A stretch of DNA of 64,000 nucleotides from RH-AL1 sp965198485 (GTDB taxonomy: Bacteria; Pseudomonadota; Alphaproteobacteria; Rhizobiales; Beijerinckiaceae). Location of the stretch: positions 2,356,001 through 2,420,000 of the forward strand of contig CBDAPQ010000005.1 in NCBI GenBank assembly GCA_965198485.1, in the 5' to 3' direction. The position numbers were made by a program, and so were the translations under genes. The notes under the pieces were generated by a model. The model was not told where the DNA came from, did not search any database, and worked only from the letters and a program-made list of their open reading frames with translations. Shown piece by piece: positions 32,921 to 41,643 of the stretch; the first letter of the stretch is position 1, and each line of letters begins with the position of its first letter.

Positions 32921-34168
32921 TCAAGCCCGCGCGAGACCCTCGACCGCGGTGGCGGGAGCGGCGGCACGGCGCAGGCGCGCCGCCTCCATACCCCAGACCG
33001 CGCCGAAGCACAGGAAAAGCTGGCGCCAATGGTCGACGTCGATCTGCAGGCCCTGGACCAGCAGCACGGCCATGGTTGGCACGTAGACCTGGGCGAGCCG
33101 GCGATAGGGCGAGGGCGCGAACATCTGGCGGACACCGACGAAGAGCGAGACGAGCACGATGGCGATCCAGGTGAAGCCGCCGAGCCAGCCGTCGTTGGCG
33201 AAGCCGCCGACATAGGAATTATGCGGCTCGAGCCCGAAGGTCAGGCGGAAGCGCAGCGGCCCGAAGCCGAGGGGACGCTCGACCAGCATCGGCAGCGAGC
33301 GGACCTGGTTGCCGAAGCGGCCGGTGACGCCCTCGTCGTAGTCCTGCGCCACGGCGGCGCGCTGATTGAAGACGGCGCGCACCGATGGCACGGAGAGAAG
33401 GCCGCCCAGCGCCAGAGCGCCCAGCACACCGGCGACGGCGATCATGCGCACGACGCGCCGGCGCAGCGCGATCGTCTCGGCGGTGAGAAAGGCGGTCAGC
33501 GTCGTGATGAGGCAGGCGCCCAGGCACGCGCCCCAGGAGCCGCGCGAGAACGACACGAAGACGCCGATGAGGATGACGAAGAGGCCGGCGAGCGACAGCA
33601 CCGTGCGGCGCTGGCCGAGCAGCGCGCGCTGGAGCAGATAGCAGGCGGCCAGCACCATGTAGGAGCCGAAGACGTTGGGATCCTTGAAGGTCGCCGACAC
33701 CCGGCCCTCCTCCATGGTGAAGACGCTGGCGAGACCGGCGATGTCGAGATAGCCGATCAGCCCGGCCACGGCCGAGACCAGCGCGCCGGCGGTAAAGGCG
33801 TCGAGGCAGATCCGGGCGCGACGCTCGCTGCGCTCGGAGAAGAAGATCGTGAAGAAGACCGTCGTGACGAAGAGGTAGAGCGACTGCAGCTGGTAGAGCC
33901 GGGCGTCGTGCTCGTCCCAGTACGGCATCAGCGAGAGGAAGCCCGCCACCTCGAATACGGCCCACAGCGCCAGTATCGGGATGAGCGACTTGTGCACGCG
34001 GAAGCCGCCGACGAACCACAGCGGGATCGCGAGCAGCGCCAGGAAATCGTAGGGCGAGGGCTCGATCAGCGACAGCATGCCGAAGAAGATGAAGGCGGCG
34101 AACACCGCCTCGACCAGCCGCTGGTAGTCGACGCGCGTGCTCGCCCTGAAAGGAACGACGAGGCTCAC
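32921..34168 (-). CDS. O-antigen ligase/polymerase (Wzy-type) family membrane protein
   Basis: Encodes 415 residues from a GTG start at 34168 that overlaps the stop of the preceding gene (GTGA). About ten membrane segments are present. The large periplasmic loop near the C-terminus contains RPLGFGPLRFRLTFGLEPHNSYVGG in two parts; the ...PHNSY motif is typical of the O-antigen ligase/polymerase family. It probably polymerises lipid-linked repeat units for the exopolysaccharide. Confidence 0.85.
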   Translation of the reverse strand: MSLVVPFRASTRVDYQRLVEAVFAAFIFFGMLSLIEPSPYDFLALLAIPLWFVGGFRVHKSLIPILALWAVFEVAGFLSLMPYWDEHDARLYQLQSLYLFVTTVFFTIFFSERSERRARICLDAFTAGALVSAVAGLIGYLDIAGLASVFTMEEGRVSATFKDPNVFGSYMVLAACYLLQRALLGQRRTVLSLAGLFVILIGVFVSFSRGSWGACLGACLITTLTAFLTAETIALRRRVVRMIAVAGVLGALALGGLLSVPSVRAVFNQRAAVAQDYDEGVTGRFGNQVRSLPMLVERPLGFGPLRFRLTFGLEPHNSYVGGFANDGWLGGFTWIAIVLVSLFVGVRQMFAPSPYRRLAQVYVPTMAVLLVQGLQIDVDHWRQLFLCFGAVWGMEAARLRRAAAPATAVEGLARA

Positions 34169-35361
34169 GAGGGCGCGCCCGGCCGCACGGCGAGCCGCTG
34201 GCGCAGCAGCAGGCGCCGCCCGGTCGCGCATCCCTGGACCGCGATGCGGGTGAAGAACAGCTCGGGGGCGTCGCCGATGGTGTCGTAGTTGCGCGCGGCG
34301 GAGGCAGGGTCGAGCACGGCGGGATAGGCGACGATCGAGGGGCCGGCGCCGCACAACTCGTCGTAGAGCGTGGGCGAGGCCAGGACGAGGCGCGGATCGC
34401 CCCAGTGCAGCAGGTCGCGGCTCGTCGCCGCATAGAAGCCCGCCAGCGGGAAGACGCCCCCGGCCTTGGCGGCGAACACCGCCACGAAGGTGTGGGTCGG
34501 CGCGTGCAGCACCACCGAGCCGACGGGGAAGGTGAAGGGTGCGAGCGTGTGGCAGGGCTGCGGCGGCTTGAAGCCGGGGCGGTAGGGATCGTCGTAGCGG
34601 ATGGTGAAGCCGTGGCCGTCCCACGCGCGCCAGTCGCCGGCCGCCGGGTCCAAGGAGCGGAACAGACAATTGCCGTAGGGCTGGCCGTCCCAGCCGGTGG
34701 TGGAGATCAGCGCGTAGCGGAAGCGCGAGGCCTCACCTTCGCCGGCGACGATGTTCGAGGGATTGAAGAAGCCGCGGTGGCGGCCCTGCTCGAAATCCTG
34801 GCGGAACGGCGCCGCCGCGACCACCGGCTTCGGCACGCGCGAGAAGTCGAGGCCGCCGTCCTCGGAGCGGTATGCCATGATGGTGTTGTACCAGCAGGCG
34901 AGGTCGCCTTGCGCCCTGCAGCGGTCGAACTGGTCGGCGTGGTACTCGTGGTGCACCAGCGCCGCCACCCTGCGGCCGTCGTCGGTCCAGGTGGCGGCGA
35001 CGAAGTTGCGGTCGGCGTAATGCGACGGGTCGGGGTCGGCGGGCGAGGCCAGCGCCGCGTGGCAATCGGGCTTGAGCTGCGCCAGGTCGGGGCCGACGAG
35101 GGGCCTGTTCCGGTCGTGCAGCGCGAACATGACCGTGCGCCCGCCGGCGTCGCGGAAGGCACGCGCGTTGAGGTCGGGAAAATCGTCCGACGTGCAGCCG
35201 TCACGCGCGGAATCGTAGACGATGGTGGGGGTGCCGACGAGCTCGAGCGCGAGGTCGGCGGCGTGGACGGGGAGTGGGAAGACGGCGAGAAGCGCGAGGA
35301 GGACGCGGCGCTTCAAACCCTTGGCATTCCGGACGAAGCGCAGCGGAGACCGGGAAACCAT
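34165..35361 (-). CDS. Secreted protein, beta-propeller-like, in the polysaccharide locus
   Basis: Encodes 398 residues. A signal peptide is visible (basic FVRNAKGLKRR, hydrophobic VLLALLAVFPL, cleavage near VHAAD). The mature part has repeated short strand blocks with Asp and Trp/Tyr residues (DDFPDLNARAFRDAGGRTVM, YRSEDGGLDFSRVP, YAATSRDLLHWGDPRL), a pattern of five-bladed glycoside-hydrolase-like propellers. Catalytic residues cannot be assigned. It is coupled to the polymerase gene and so is probably a polysaccharide-binding or modifying protein. Confidence 0.65.
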   Translation of the reverse strand: MVSRSPLRFVRNAKGLKRRVLLALLAVFPLPVHAADLALELVGTPTIVYDSARDGCTSDDFPDLNARAFRDAGGRTVMFALHDRNRPLVGPDLAQLKPDCHAALASPADPDPSHYADRNFVAATWTDDGRRVAALVHHEYHADQFDRCRAQGDLACWYNTIMAYRSEDGGLDFSRVPKPVVAAAPFRQDFEQGRHRGFFNPSNIVAGEGEASRFRYALISTTGWDGQPYGNCLFRSLDPAAGDWRAWDGHGFTIRYDDPYRPGFKPPQPCHTLAPFTFPVGSVVLHAPTHTFVAVFAAKAGGVFPLAGFYAATSRDLLHWGDPRLVLASPTLYDELCGAGPSIVAYPAVLDPASAARNYDTIGDAPELFFTRIAVQGCATGRRLLLRQRLAVRPGAPS

Positions 35362-35398
35362 CACACTCTCCGCTCGATGCTTTTCCTGCAAGTGCAAC

Positions 35399-35425
35399 GG
35401 GTTCCGGGTTCCGGGTTCCGGGTTC
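35399..35425. repeat. GGGTTCC heptanucleotide tandem repeat
   Basis: 3.9 exact copies of GGGTTCC lie between the propeller protein gene and the sugar transferase gene, followed by CGCCGTCCCGGAATGAC. This sits in the 98-base gap after the sugar transferase stop on the minus strand. Seven-base units in an intergenic position could vary in copy number between strains without affecting frames. Confidence 0.8.
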
Positions 35426-35459
35426 GCCGTCCCGGAATGACAAGCATCGCGGCCTCGGA

Positions 35460-36998
35460 TCAATACGCGTTCTTCGTCCTGACCAGCGAGATCGGCGTGG
35501 CGGCGAGCACGTACATGTCGAAGAAGATCGACCAGTTCTCGATGTAGAAGAGGTCGCACTCGACGCGCTTCTGGATCTTCTCGGAGGTGTCGGTCTCGCC
35601 GCGCCAGCCGTTGATCTGCGCCCAGCCGGTGATGCCGGGGCGCACGCGGTGGCGGGCGAAATAGCCGTCGACGACTTCGTCGTAGAGCGCGGCGGCGGCC
35701 TTGGCGTTGACCGCGTGAGGACGCGGGCCGACCAGCGACAGGTTGCCCTTGAAGACGACGTTGAAAAGCTGCGGCAGTTCGTCGAGCGACGACTTGCGGA
35801 TGAAGCGTCCGACGCGGGTCACGCGCGGATCGTTCTTGGTGACGAGCTTGTCGGCCCTGATGTCGAGCTGCTCGGTGTACATCGAGCGGAACTTGAAGAC
35901 CTCGATAAGCTCGTTGTTGAAGCCGTAGCGCTTTTGGCGGAACAGCGCCGGGCCCCGGGAGTCGAGCTTCACGGCGAGCGCAACCATCAGCATGACCGGG
36001 GCCAGCGCCAGCAGGGCGAGGGACCCGACGACTCGGTCGAACACCGTTTTCAGCACGATGTCCCACTCGGCCAGCGGCTTGTCGAAAAGGTCGATGACCG
36101 GCACCTTGCCGATGTAGCTGTAGGCGCGCGGGCGGAACCTGAGCTTGTTCATGTGCGCCGCCAGCCGGATGTCGACGGGCAGAACCCAGAGCTTGCGCAG
36201 CATGGTGAGCAGGCGCTGCTCGGCCGAGATCGGCAGCGTGAAGATCACGAGGTCGAGCGGGTTGGCGCGGGCGAATTCGACGAGGTCGTCGACGTTGCCG
36301 AGCTTGGGAAAGCCTTCGACCATGTCCGGCGAGCGCTCGTCGGTGCGGTCGTCGAAGATCCCGAAGATGTGAAGGTCTTCGCTGCCCTGCGTCGAGAATT
36401 CCTGCAGCAGCTGTCTGGCGGCGGGGCCGCCGCCGACGAGCACGGTGCGGCGCGAGAGCTTGCCCGTGCGAGTGAGATAGTTTGTGACGGCATAAAGCGC
36501 GACACGCTCGGCGGAGACGGCGACGAAGCCGAAGAAGGCCCATTGCCCGAGCCAGGTCCTGGCGTAGAGCGGGTCGACGTGGGCGACAAGGCTCGTCCCG
36601 AAGGTGACGATGAACACGCCGAACCACGAGGCCGCGATGCGTAGCCCGAAGCGCGTCGGCGCGCGCAGGGCGGCGACACGGTAGCAGCCCAGCGACTGCA
36701 TCACGATGACGACGAGCAGCGCGACGAGGGGTATGGCGAGAAGCGGTGCGATCGACACACCGGCCTTCGGCACGATCGTGACCGCGAACGTGGCGAGCCC
36801 TGCGATGGCGCCGACCGCCAGCTCGCCCATGCGCACGAGGCCTTCCAGGATCGTCGCCGAGATGAGGCGGCGACCGCTGTGTTGCGCCATCGTGGACGCG
36901 AGCCGGTTCAGCTCCTGAGCATGAGGATTGATGCGACCGGCAGGCGCGCTCGGTTCGGCCTCGATCGTGCGCAGGTCCTGGGCGGAAAACGCGGCCAT
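35460..36998 (-). CDS. Undecaprenyl-phosphate sugar phosphotransferase (polyisoprenyl type)
   Basis: Encodes 512 residues from the ATG at 36998 (a TTG two codons earlier is in frame). The N-terminal half has about four membrane segments and a Rossmann-like domain (RRTVLVGGGPAARQLLQEF). The C-terminal catalytic domain carries KLDSRGPALFRQKRYG, FKFRSMY, FIRKSSLDELPQLFNVVFKG and RPGITGWAQINGWRG in conserved order. It transfers a sugar phosphate to the lipid carrier, the first step of repeat-unit synthesis. It ends ...RTKNAY, as in WcaJ/EpsB-type enzymes. Confidence 0.93.
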   Translation of the reverse strand: MAAFSAQDLRTIEAEPSAPAGRINPHAQELNRLASTMAQHSGRRLISATILEGLVRMGELAVGAIAGLATFAVTIVPKAGVSIAPLLAIPLVALLVVIVMQSLGCYRVAALRAPTRFGLRIAASWFGVFIVTFGTSLVAHVDPLYARTWLGQWAFFGFVAVSAERVALYAVTNYLTRTGKLSRRTVLVGGGPAARQLLQEFSTQGSEDLHIFGIFDDRTDERSPDMVEGFPKLGNVDDLVEFARANPLDLVIFTLPISAEQRLLTMLRKLWVLPVDIRLAAHMNKLRFRPRAYSYIGKVPVIDLFDKPLAEWDIVLKTVFDRVVGSLALLALAPVMLMVALAVKLDSRGPALFRQKRYGFNNELIEVFKFRSMYTEQLDIRADKLVTKNDPRVTRVGRFIRKSSLDELPQLFNVVFKGNLSLVGPRPHAVNAKAAAALYDEVVDGYFARHRVRPGITGWAQINGWRGETDTSEKIQKRVECDLFYIENWSIFFDMYVLAATPISLVRTKNAY

Positions 36999-37021
36999 GG
37001 GCAATCTCGCGATGCGATGCG

Positions 37022-38242
37022 TCAGGAATGGGCGGGAATGGCTCTCTCGACCGATTTCGTCGCCGAGGTGCGTCGCGCGATGGCGTCATGGTAGCCGCCG
37101 ATGACCGAGCTCGCCATGAGTTCGATGGAGAAGCGGGTGGCGACGTAGGCGGCGAGGTCCCGGCCCTGCGCTGCGACCTCGTGCGGATCGGCCTCGATCA
37201 CTCGCTGGAGCGCCTTGGCCAGGACGATGGGATCGTCGCAGGCGATGAGACGGTCGCGATATGGACCGAACACTTCGCCGATGCCGCCGACGTCGGTCGC
37301 CACCATCGGCACCTGGGCGCCGGCGGCCTCGAGGACGATGTAGGGCAGAGATTCGGCGCGGCTCGGCACCACCAGCACGCAGCCGAGCGCGAAGGCGCGC
37401 CGCGCCGGGACCGAGCCGAGGAAACGCACCGCCTCCGCGATGCCGCGGGAGCGAGCACGCGCCTCGAGCTGGCTTTGGTCGGGACCGGTGCCGGCGAGAT
37501 TGAGGCTGATGGGGCGGTCGAGCCGGCGCTGCAGGATGGCCAGGGCATCGATGAGCGTGTCGATGCCTTTGGCCGAGCGCAGTTCGCCGACGTAGAGCAG
37601 ATCCGCCGCTTTCGCGTCGGGCCTCACGGGGACGAATTCATCCGGCCCGACGCCGTTCTGGACGATGCGCACCATTGCACTCGTGTCGCCGATGCGCTGG
37701 TGAAAGCGGTTGGCGATGAAGACGCTCTCGAACAGCAGCATGTCGGTGCAGGCCGCCAGCACGCGCTCGACGATCATGTAGAGAGCCTGCACCGGCGGCG
37801 AGGCCTCATGGTTGAAGCTGCCGCCGTGGGGCGTGTAGCAACGGATGGGTCCTGTGGCGCGCCGCAGGATGCTCAAGCCGCGCCACACGCCCATGCCGCG
37901 CGCATAGACTCCGCCCTTCGAACCATGGCCGTGGATCACGTCGGCTCTCAGCCGGCGCGCATGACCTTCGACCTTCAGCGTGTTGAAGACGTCGGCGAAT
38001 TGCGGCTTGCGCAGCATCGGCATGCGCGTCAGCCCCAGCGCGAGGTGAGGCTGCAACTCGGCGAGGACGGTGTCGGCGTGGGTGCCGCCGGTCAGGCTGT
38101 CGACGATGAGACCGACCTCGTGGCCGCGCGCGATCTGCTCCCGCGTCAGGTCGACCACGTGGCGGAACAGACCGCCGAGCGGCGCCCGGAGCACGTGAAG
38201 GACGCGCAGCTTATGGGGCGGAACGGAGCGGGGCTCTTTCAT
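37022..38242 (-). CDS. GT4-type glycosyltransferase
   Basis: Encodes 406 residues with GT-B architecture. The N-terminal domain begins LRVLHVLRAPLGGLFRHVVDL; the C-terminal nucleotide-sugar site is seen as LLYVGELRSAKGIDTLIDAL and the E-x7-E-like motif in VPSRAESLPYIVLEAAGAQVP. It adds a sugar to the lipid-linked repeat unit. It is the only dedicated small glycosyltransferase in the locus and lies 23 bases before the sugar transferase gene. Confidence 0.9.
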   Translation of the reverse strand: MKEPRSVPPHKLRVLHVLRAPLGGLFRHVVDLTREQIARGHEVGLIVDSLTGGTHADTVLAELQPHLALGLTRMPMLRKPQFADVFNTLKVEGHARRLRADVIHGHGSKGGVYARGMGVWRGLSILRRATGPIRCYTPHGGSFNHEASPPVQALYMIVERVLAACTDMLLFESVFIANRFHQRIGDTSAMVRIVQNGVGPDEFVPVRPDAKAADLLYVGELRSAKGIDTLIDALAILQRRLDRPISLNLAGTGPDQSQLEARARSRGIAEAVRFLGSVPARRAFALGCVLVVPSRAESLPYIVLEAAGAQVPMVATDVGGIGEVFGPYRDRLIACDDPIVLAKALQRVIEADPHEVAAQGRDLAAYVATRFSIELMASSVIGGYHDAIARRTSATKSVERAIPAHS

Positions 38243-38266
38243 GGCGCCTAGGTGTGCGCCGCAAGC

Positions 38267-38821
38267 TTAAAAAAAGCGTTCCCTCACGAAGATGGTATCG
38301 CCGGGTTTCAGCGGTTGGTCCACCGGTACGCTGGCGGTGACCGGATGGCCGTCGACGACTCGGGTCAGGTCGACCTCGTATTTGTTGGCGCGCGGGGTGA
38401 AGCCGCCGGACACCGCCACGGCGGTCTCCGCGGTCATGCCGGCGATGTAGGGATATTGGCCCGCCGTGAGTACCTCGCCGAGCACGAAGAACGGGCGGTA
38501 GGCGTCGACCTCGATCGAGACCTTGGGCTCGCGAATGTAGCCGTTCTTGAGCTTGGCCTCGACGACCTTCTCCAGCGCGGTCGTGGTGAGCCCCTGCGCA
38601 CGCACCGGGCCGATCAGCGGCATCGAGATCGAGCCGGCCGAGTTCACCGCGTAGGAATTGCTGAGTCCGTCCTGTCCGAAGACGATGACGCGAAGCCGAT
38701 CGCCGCTCGCCAGCGTGTAGGGCAGGTCGGCGCCGAGGTCGGCGTAGCCGTTGGGACGGGGCGCGCATCCCCCGCACACGAGCCCCACGGCGAGGCACAA
38801 AGCCGTAATCCAACGTCGCAT
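38267..38821 (-). CDS. Polysaccharide export protein (Wza/ExoF-like)
   Basis: Encodes 184 residues. An N-terminal signal with cysteines near residue 19 (VGLVCGGCAPR) suggests a lipoprotein, though the lipobox is imperfect. The Poly_export domain is YTLASGDRLRVIVFGQDGLS to about residue 100, followed by one SLBB-like segment (FFVLGEVLTAGQYPYIAGMT). It is half the length of E. coli Wza, as in many alphaproteobacterial periplasmic forms. It is divergent from the Wzz-like gene. Confidence 0.9.
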   Translation of the reverse strand: MRRWITALCLAVGLVCGGCAPRPNGYADLGADLPYTLASGDRLRVIVFGQDGLSNSYAVNSAGSISMPLIGPVRAQGLTTTALEKVVEAKLKNGYIREPKVSIEVDAYRPFFVLGEVLTAGQYPYIAGMTAETAVAVSGGFTPRANKYEVDLTRVVDGHPVTASVPVDQPLKPGDTIFVRERFF

Positions 38822-38844
38822 GAGCCTGCCGTCTGCGGGTTGCG

Positions 38845-38863
38845 CGGCCGGATTGACCGGCCG
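38845..38863. other. Inverted repeat in the divergent spacer
   Basis: CGGCCGG-ATTGA-CCGGCCG, a perfect 7-base stem with a 5-base loop, lies 24 bases upstream of the export protein ATG in the 171-base spacer shared with the Wzz-like gene. It could be an operator or an mRNA leader hairpin. GTTAAC at 38894 and ATTAACC at 38932 lie nearer the Wzz-like gene. No consensus is strong enough to name a regulator. Confidence 0.4.
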
Positions 38864-38992
38864 TCAAGCATGTCCGCATCGTTAGGTAATCGTGGTTAAC
38901 AAAGGCTTGTGCAGGGTTGGATCAGTCGAAGATTAACCGAGCCGCAACCTTGAAGAGGTTTGCTGGCACCATCGTAGTGCCTCGAGACCTCC

Positions 38993-41578
38993 ATGCCGCG
39001 TACTCTGGCTCCCCCTGTCGGTCCGGCCGAGCCGACCGGCGAGATCGACCTGCGCGCGATCGGCGCGGCGCTGAAGCGTCGCCGCCGCGCGTGGGTGCTG
39101 CCGACGCTCTTCGCCTTCTTCGCCGTGGGGATCTTCGTCACCGTGGTGAAGCCGCGCTACACCGCGCAGACACAGATCCTGCTCGAGAACCAGGAGACCT
39201 TCTTCACCCGGCCCGATCGCGCCAACCTTCCCAACGAGATGCCCAACCAGCTCGACGAGGCGGCCGTGGCGAGCCAGGTCCAGCTGATCGCCTCGCCCGA
39301 CATCGCGCGCCGTGCCATCAAGGCGCTGCACCTCCAGGGCAACGACGAGTTCGATCCCCTGGCCGACGGCATGAACCCGCTGACGCGCGTGCTGGTGCTG
39401 ATCGGCGTGCTGCCCGACCCGACCCGCGACACGGCGGAGGCGCGGATGGTGCAGACCTTCCAGCAGAAGCTCACCGTGTTTTCGCCCCCCAAGACGCGGG
39501 TGGTGACGATCGAATTCACCAGCCGCGACCCCAAGCTCGCCGCGCAAGGCGCCAACAAGGTCGCCGAGCTCTACCTGCAGGAACAGTCGGCGGCCAAGCG
39601 CACCATGGCCAAGGATTCGTCCGAGGCGCTGGCGGCGCAGATCGCCGACCTGCGCACCAAGCTCGCCGTCGCCGACGTCGCGCGCGAGCGCTACAGGCTG
39701 AGTTCCGGGCTGCTCGCCGGCACCAACAACATGACGATCAGCGGCCAGTCGCTCGCCGACATCAACACCGACCTGTCGCGTGCCCGCGCCGCTCAGGCCG
39801 ACGCCCAGGCCAAGGCGGCGACGATCCGCGAGCTGTTGAGCCAGGGTCGGGCCGCCGACGTCGCCGACGTCACCAACAGCCCGATCGTGCGGCAGCTGTG
39901 GACCCAGCGCTCGCAGGCGCAGGCGCAGCTCGCCTTGGAGTCGCGCACGCTGATGCCCGAGCACCCGCGCGTGAAGGAGCTGGTCGCCCAACTCAAGGAA
40001 TACGATGCCGGCCTGAAGAGCGCGGCCAGGCAGGCGGCCGTCTCGCTCGAGAACGACGCCAAGGTCGCCGGCCAGCGCGTCGCCAATCTCGAGGTGGCGG
40101 TGGCGCAGCAGAAGACGCTCGTCGGCACCGCCAATTCCGACGAGGTGCATCTCAACGCGCTCGAGCGCGTGGCGCAGAGCATCAAGGACCAGCTTCAGAG
40201 CTCGACCGCCAAATACGAGGAGGCGCTGGCGCGGCAGTCCTCCACCGCGACGCCGGCCGACGCTCGCGTCATCTCGAGCGCCGCGCCGCCGCAGGAGCCC
40301 TCCTACCCCAAGAAGCTGCCGTTCCTGATCTTCGGCACGCTGGCGACGCTGGTGTTCTCTGCCGGCTGGGTCGTGGCGAGCGAGATCCTGTCGGGCCGCG
40401 CCGACGTCCGCGCGCCGGCGGTGCTGCGCATGTCGTCGGTGCCGGAGCCGCCGCTGCCCGAGGCTGTGGCGATGCCGGCCCAGGCCGAACTGCCGCTCGC
40501 CGCGTCGCCGCGTCGCCGCGCCAATGATTCGCGATCCGGCGTCCGCCTCGCCGGCACCGAGGACGCCTCTGCGGCGGCACCGATCTCGCCGTCCGCGCCC
40601 GATCTCGCGTCGCCGCACGCCGAGCCGATCGCCGCCTCGACGTTGTCAGCGCCAGCCCCGGCGCGGCGTTCCGAGCGGTCGCGCCCGGTCGGCAGCGCAC
40701 GCGAGGACGACGACGTCGTGCTGGCTCCCGTCCCGCCCCGTTCGACGGTGAAGCCGAAGATCGGCGGCGTTTCGCCCCGCCGCTGGGCCGAGGACGCGAT
40801 GGCATCGCTCGCCACCTATGTCGCCGCCTTCGGCCGGCCGGCATCGGAGGCGCCTGCCGCCGCGGTTCCCCGATCCAAGACGTCCCGCGAAGACTTCGGG
40901 TGGGATTCCGTCGTCCCTGCGCCGCCCCCCATCAGCGTCGCGGCGGAGGTGGAGGCGCGCGCCGAGCGCGTCGGGGCAGGCGCGCACGGGTCTGTGGTGC
41001 AGCGCATCGTCGACGGCCACGTGCCGGGCCGTGGCCTCCACGTCGTCGGCACCGGCGTCGGCAGAGACGCCGCCGCCTCGGACAAGCTGATCGCTCTGGC
41101 ACGCGCGCTCGCCGAGAAGGGTCGCTCGATCATCGTCGATCTCAACGCGACGCCGGCCAAGCTCGCCGTTCTCGGCGCGGCGGAGAACGGGCGCGCGAGC
41201 GTGACCGAGCTCGAGGGGCTCGCCGAGCTGCTCGCGGGCGAGGCGAGCTTCGCCGAGGTGATCCACCGCGATCACGCGACGCGGCTGCATTTCATCCCGA
41301 CCGGCCGCAAGGAGGCCGATTTTCGCGACTTCGACCTCATCCTCGACGCGCTGACCGAGACCTACGACTTCATCGTGCTGCTCACCCCCGCCTACCCGCA
41401 GAGCGAGATCGCGAAGGTCATGGCGCCCTATGCCGACTTCGTGGTGCTCAGCGCCGCAGACGGCGCCGACCGCGACGTGCTCGACCTCTTCGAGGATGAG
41501 CTGACCGCAGCCGGCGCCCGCGAGGTGCTGGTCACGGGCGCTTCGCAGGAAGACGCGCTGAGGAAGGTGGTGGCCTAG
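38993..41578 (+). CDS. Wzz/BY-kinase-like exopolysaccharide transport protein with a degenerate kinase domain
   Basis: Encodes 861 residues. A Wzz chain-length domain (first membrane helix VLPTLFAFFAVGIFVTVV, second near LPFLIFGTLATLVFSAGWVV) encloses a long periplasmic coiled-coil region (residues 150-420). A Pro/Ala-rich linker leads to a C-terminal ParA/BY-kinase-like fold (residues 680-860). There the P-loop Gly-Lys-Ser/Thr is replaced (VGTGVGRDAAASDKL) and the Walker A' Asp motif is IIVDLNATP, so ATP binding is doubtful, and no Tyr cluster ends the protein. It controls polymerisation and export with the Wza-like protein. Confidence 0.88.
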   Translation: MPRTLAPPVGPAEPTGEIDLRAIGAALKRRRRAWVLPTLFAFFAVGIFVTVVKPRYTAQTQILLENQETFFTRPDRANLPNEMPNQLDEAAVASQVQLIASPDIARRAIKALHLQGNDEFDPLADGMNPLTRVLVLIGVLPDPTRDTAEARMVQTFQQKLTVFSPPKTRVVTIEFTSRDPKLAAQGANKVAELYLQEQSAAKRTMAKDSSEALAAQIADLRTKLAVADVARERYRLSSGLLAGTNNMTISGQSLADINTDLSRARAAQADAQAKAATIRELLSQGRAADVADVTNSPIVRQLWTQRSQAQAQLALESRTLMPEHPRVKELVAQLKEYDAGLKSAARQAAVSLENDAKVAGQRVANLEVAVAQQKTLVGTANSDEVHLNALERVAQSIKDQLQSSTAKYEEALARQSSTATPADARVISSAAPPQEPSYPKKLPFLIFGTLATLVFSAGWVVASEILSGRADVRAPAVLRMSSVPEPPLPEAVAMPAQAELPLAASPRRRANDSRSGVRLAGTEDASAAAPISPSAPDLASPHAEPIAASTLSAPAPARRSERSRPVGSAREDDDVVLAPVPPRSTVKPKIGGVSPRRWAEDAMASLATYVAAFGRPASEAPAAAVPRSKTSREDFGWDSVVPAPPPISVAAEVEARAERVGAGAHGSVVQRIVDGHVPGRGLHVVGTGVGRDAAASDKLIALARALAEKGRSIIVDLNATPAKLAVLGAAENGRASVTELEGLAELLAGEASFAEVIHRDHATRLHFIPTGRKEADFRDFDLILDALTETYDFIVLLTPAYPQSEIAKVMAPYADFVVLSAADGADRDVLDLFEDELTAAGAREVLVTGASQEDALRKVVA

Positions 41579-41643
41579 GAGGTCTCTTGCCCCATGGCCG
41601 AGGCGCACTCGCCGCGACCATCGTCCGGCGCGCTCGGCTGTCG

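Noticed and set aside
38880..38945. CtrA binding sites in the Wza/Wzz spacer
   Set aside because: GTTAAC and ATTAACC occur, but the TTAA-N7-TTAA spacing is not met, so no regulator is named.
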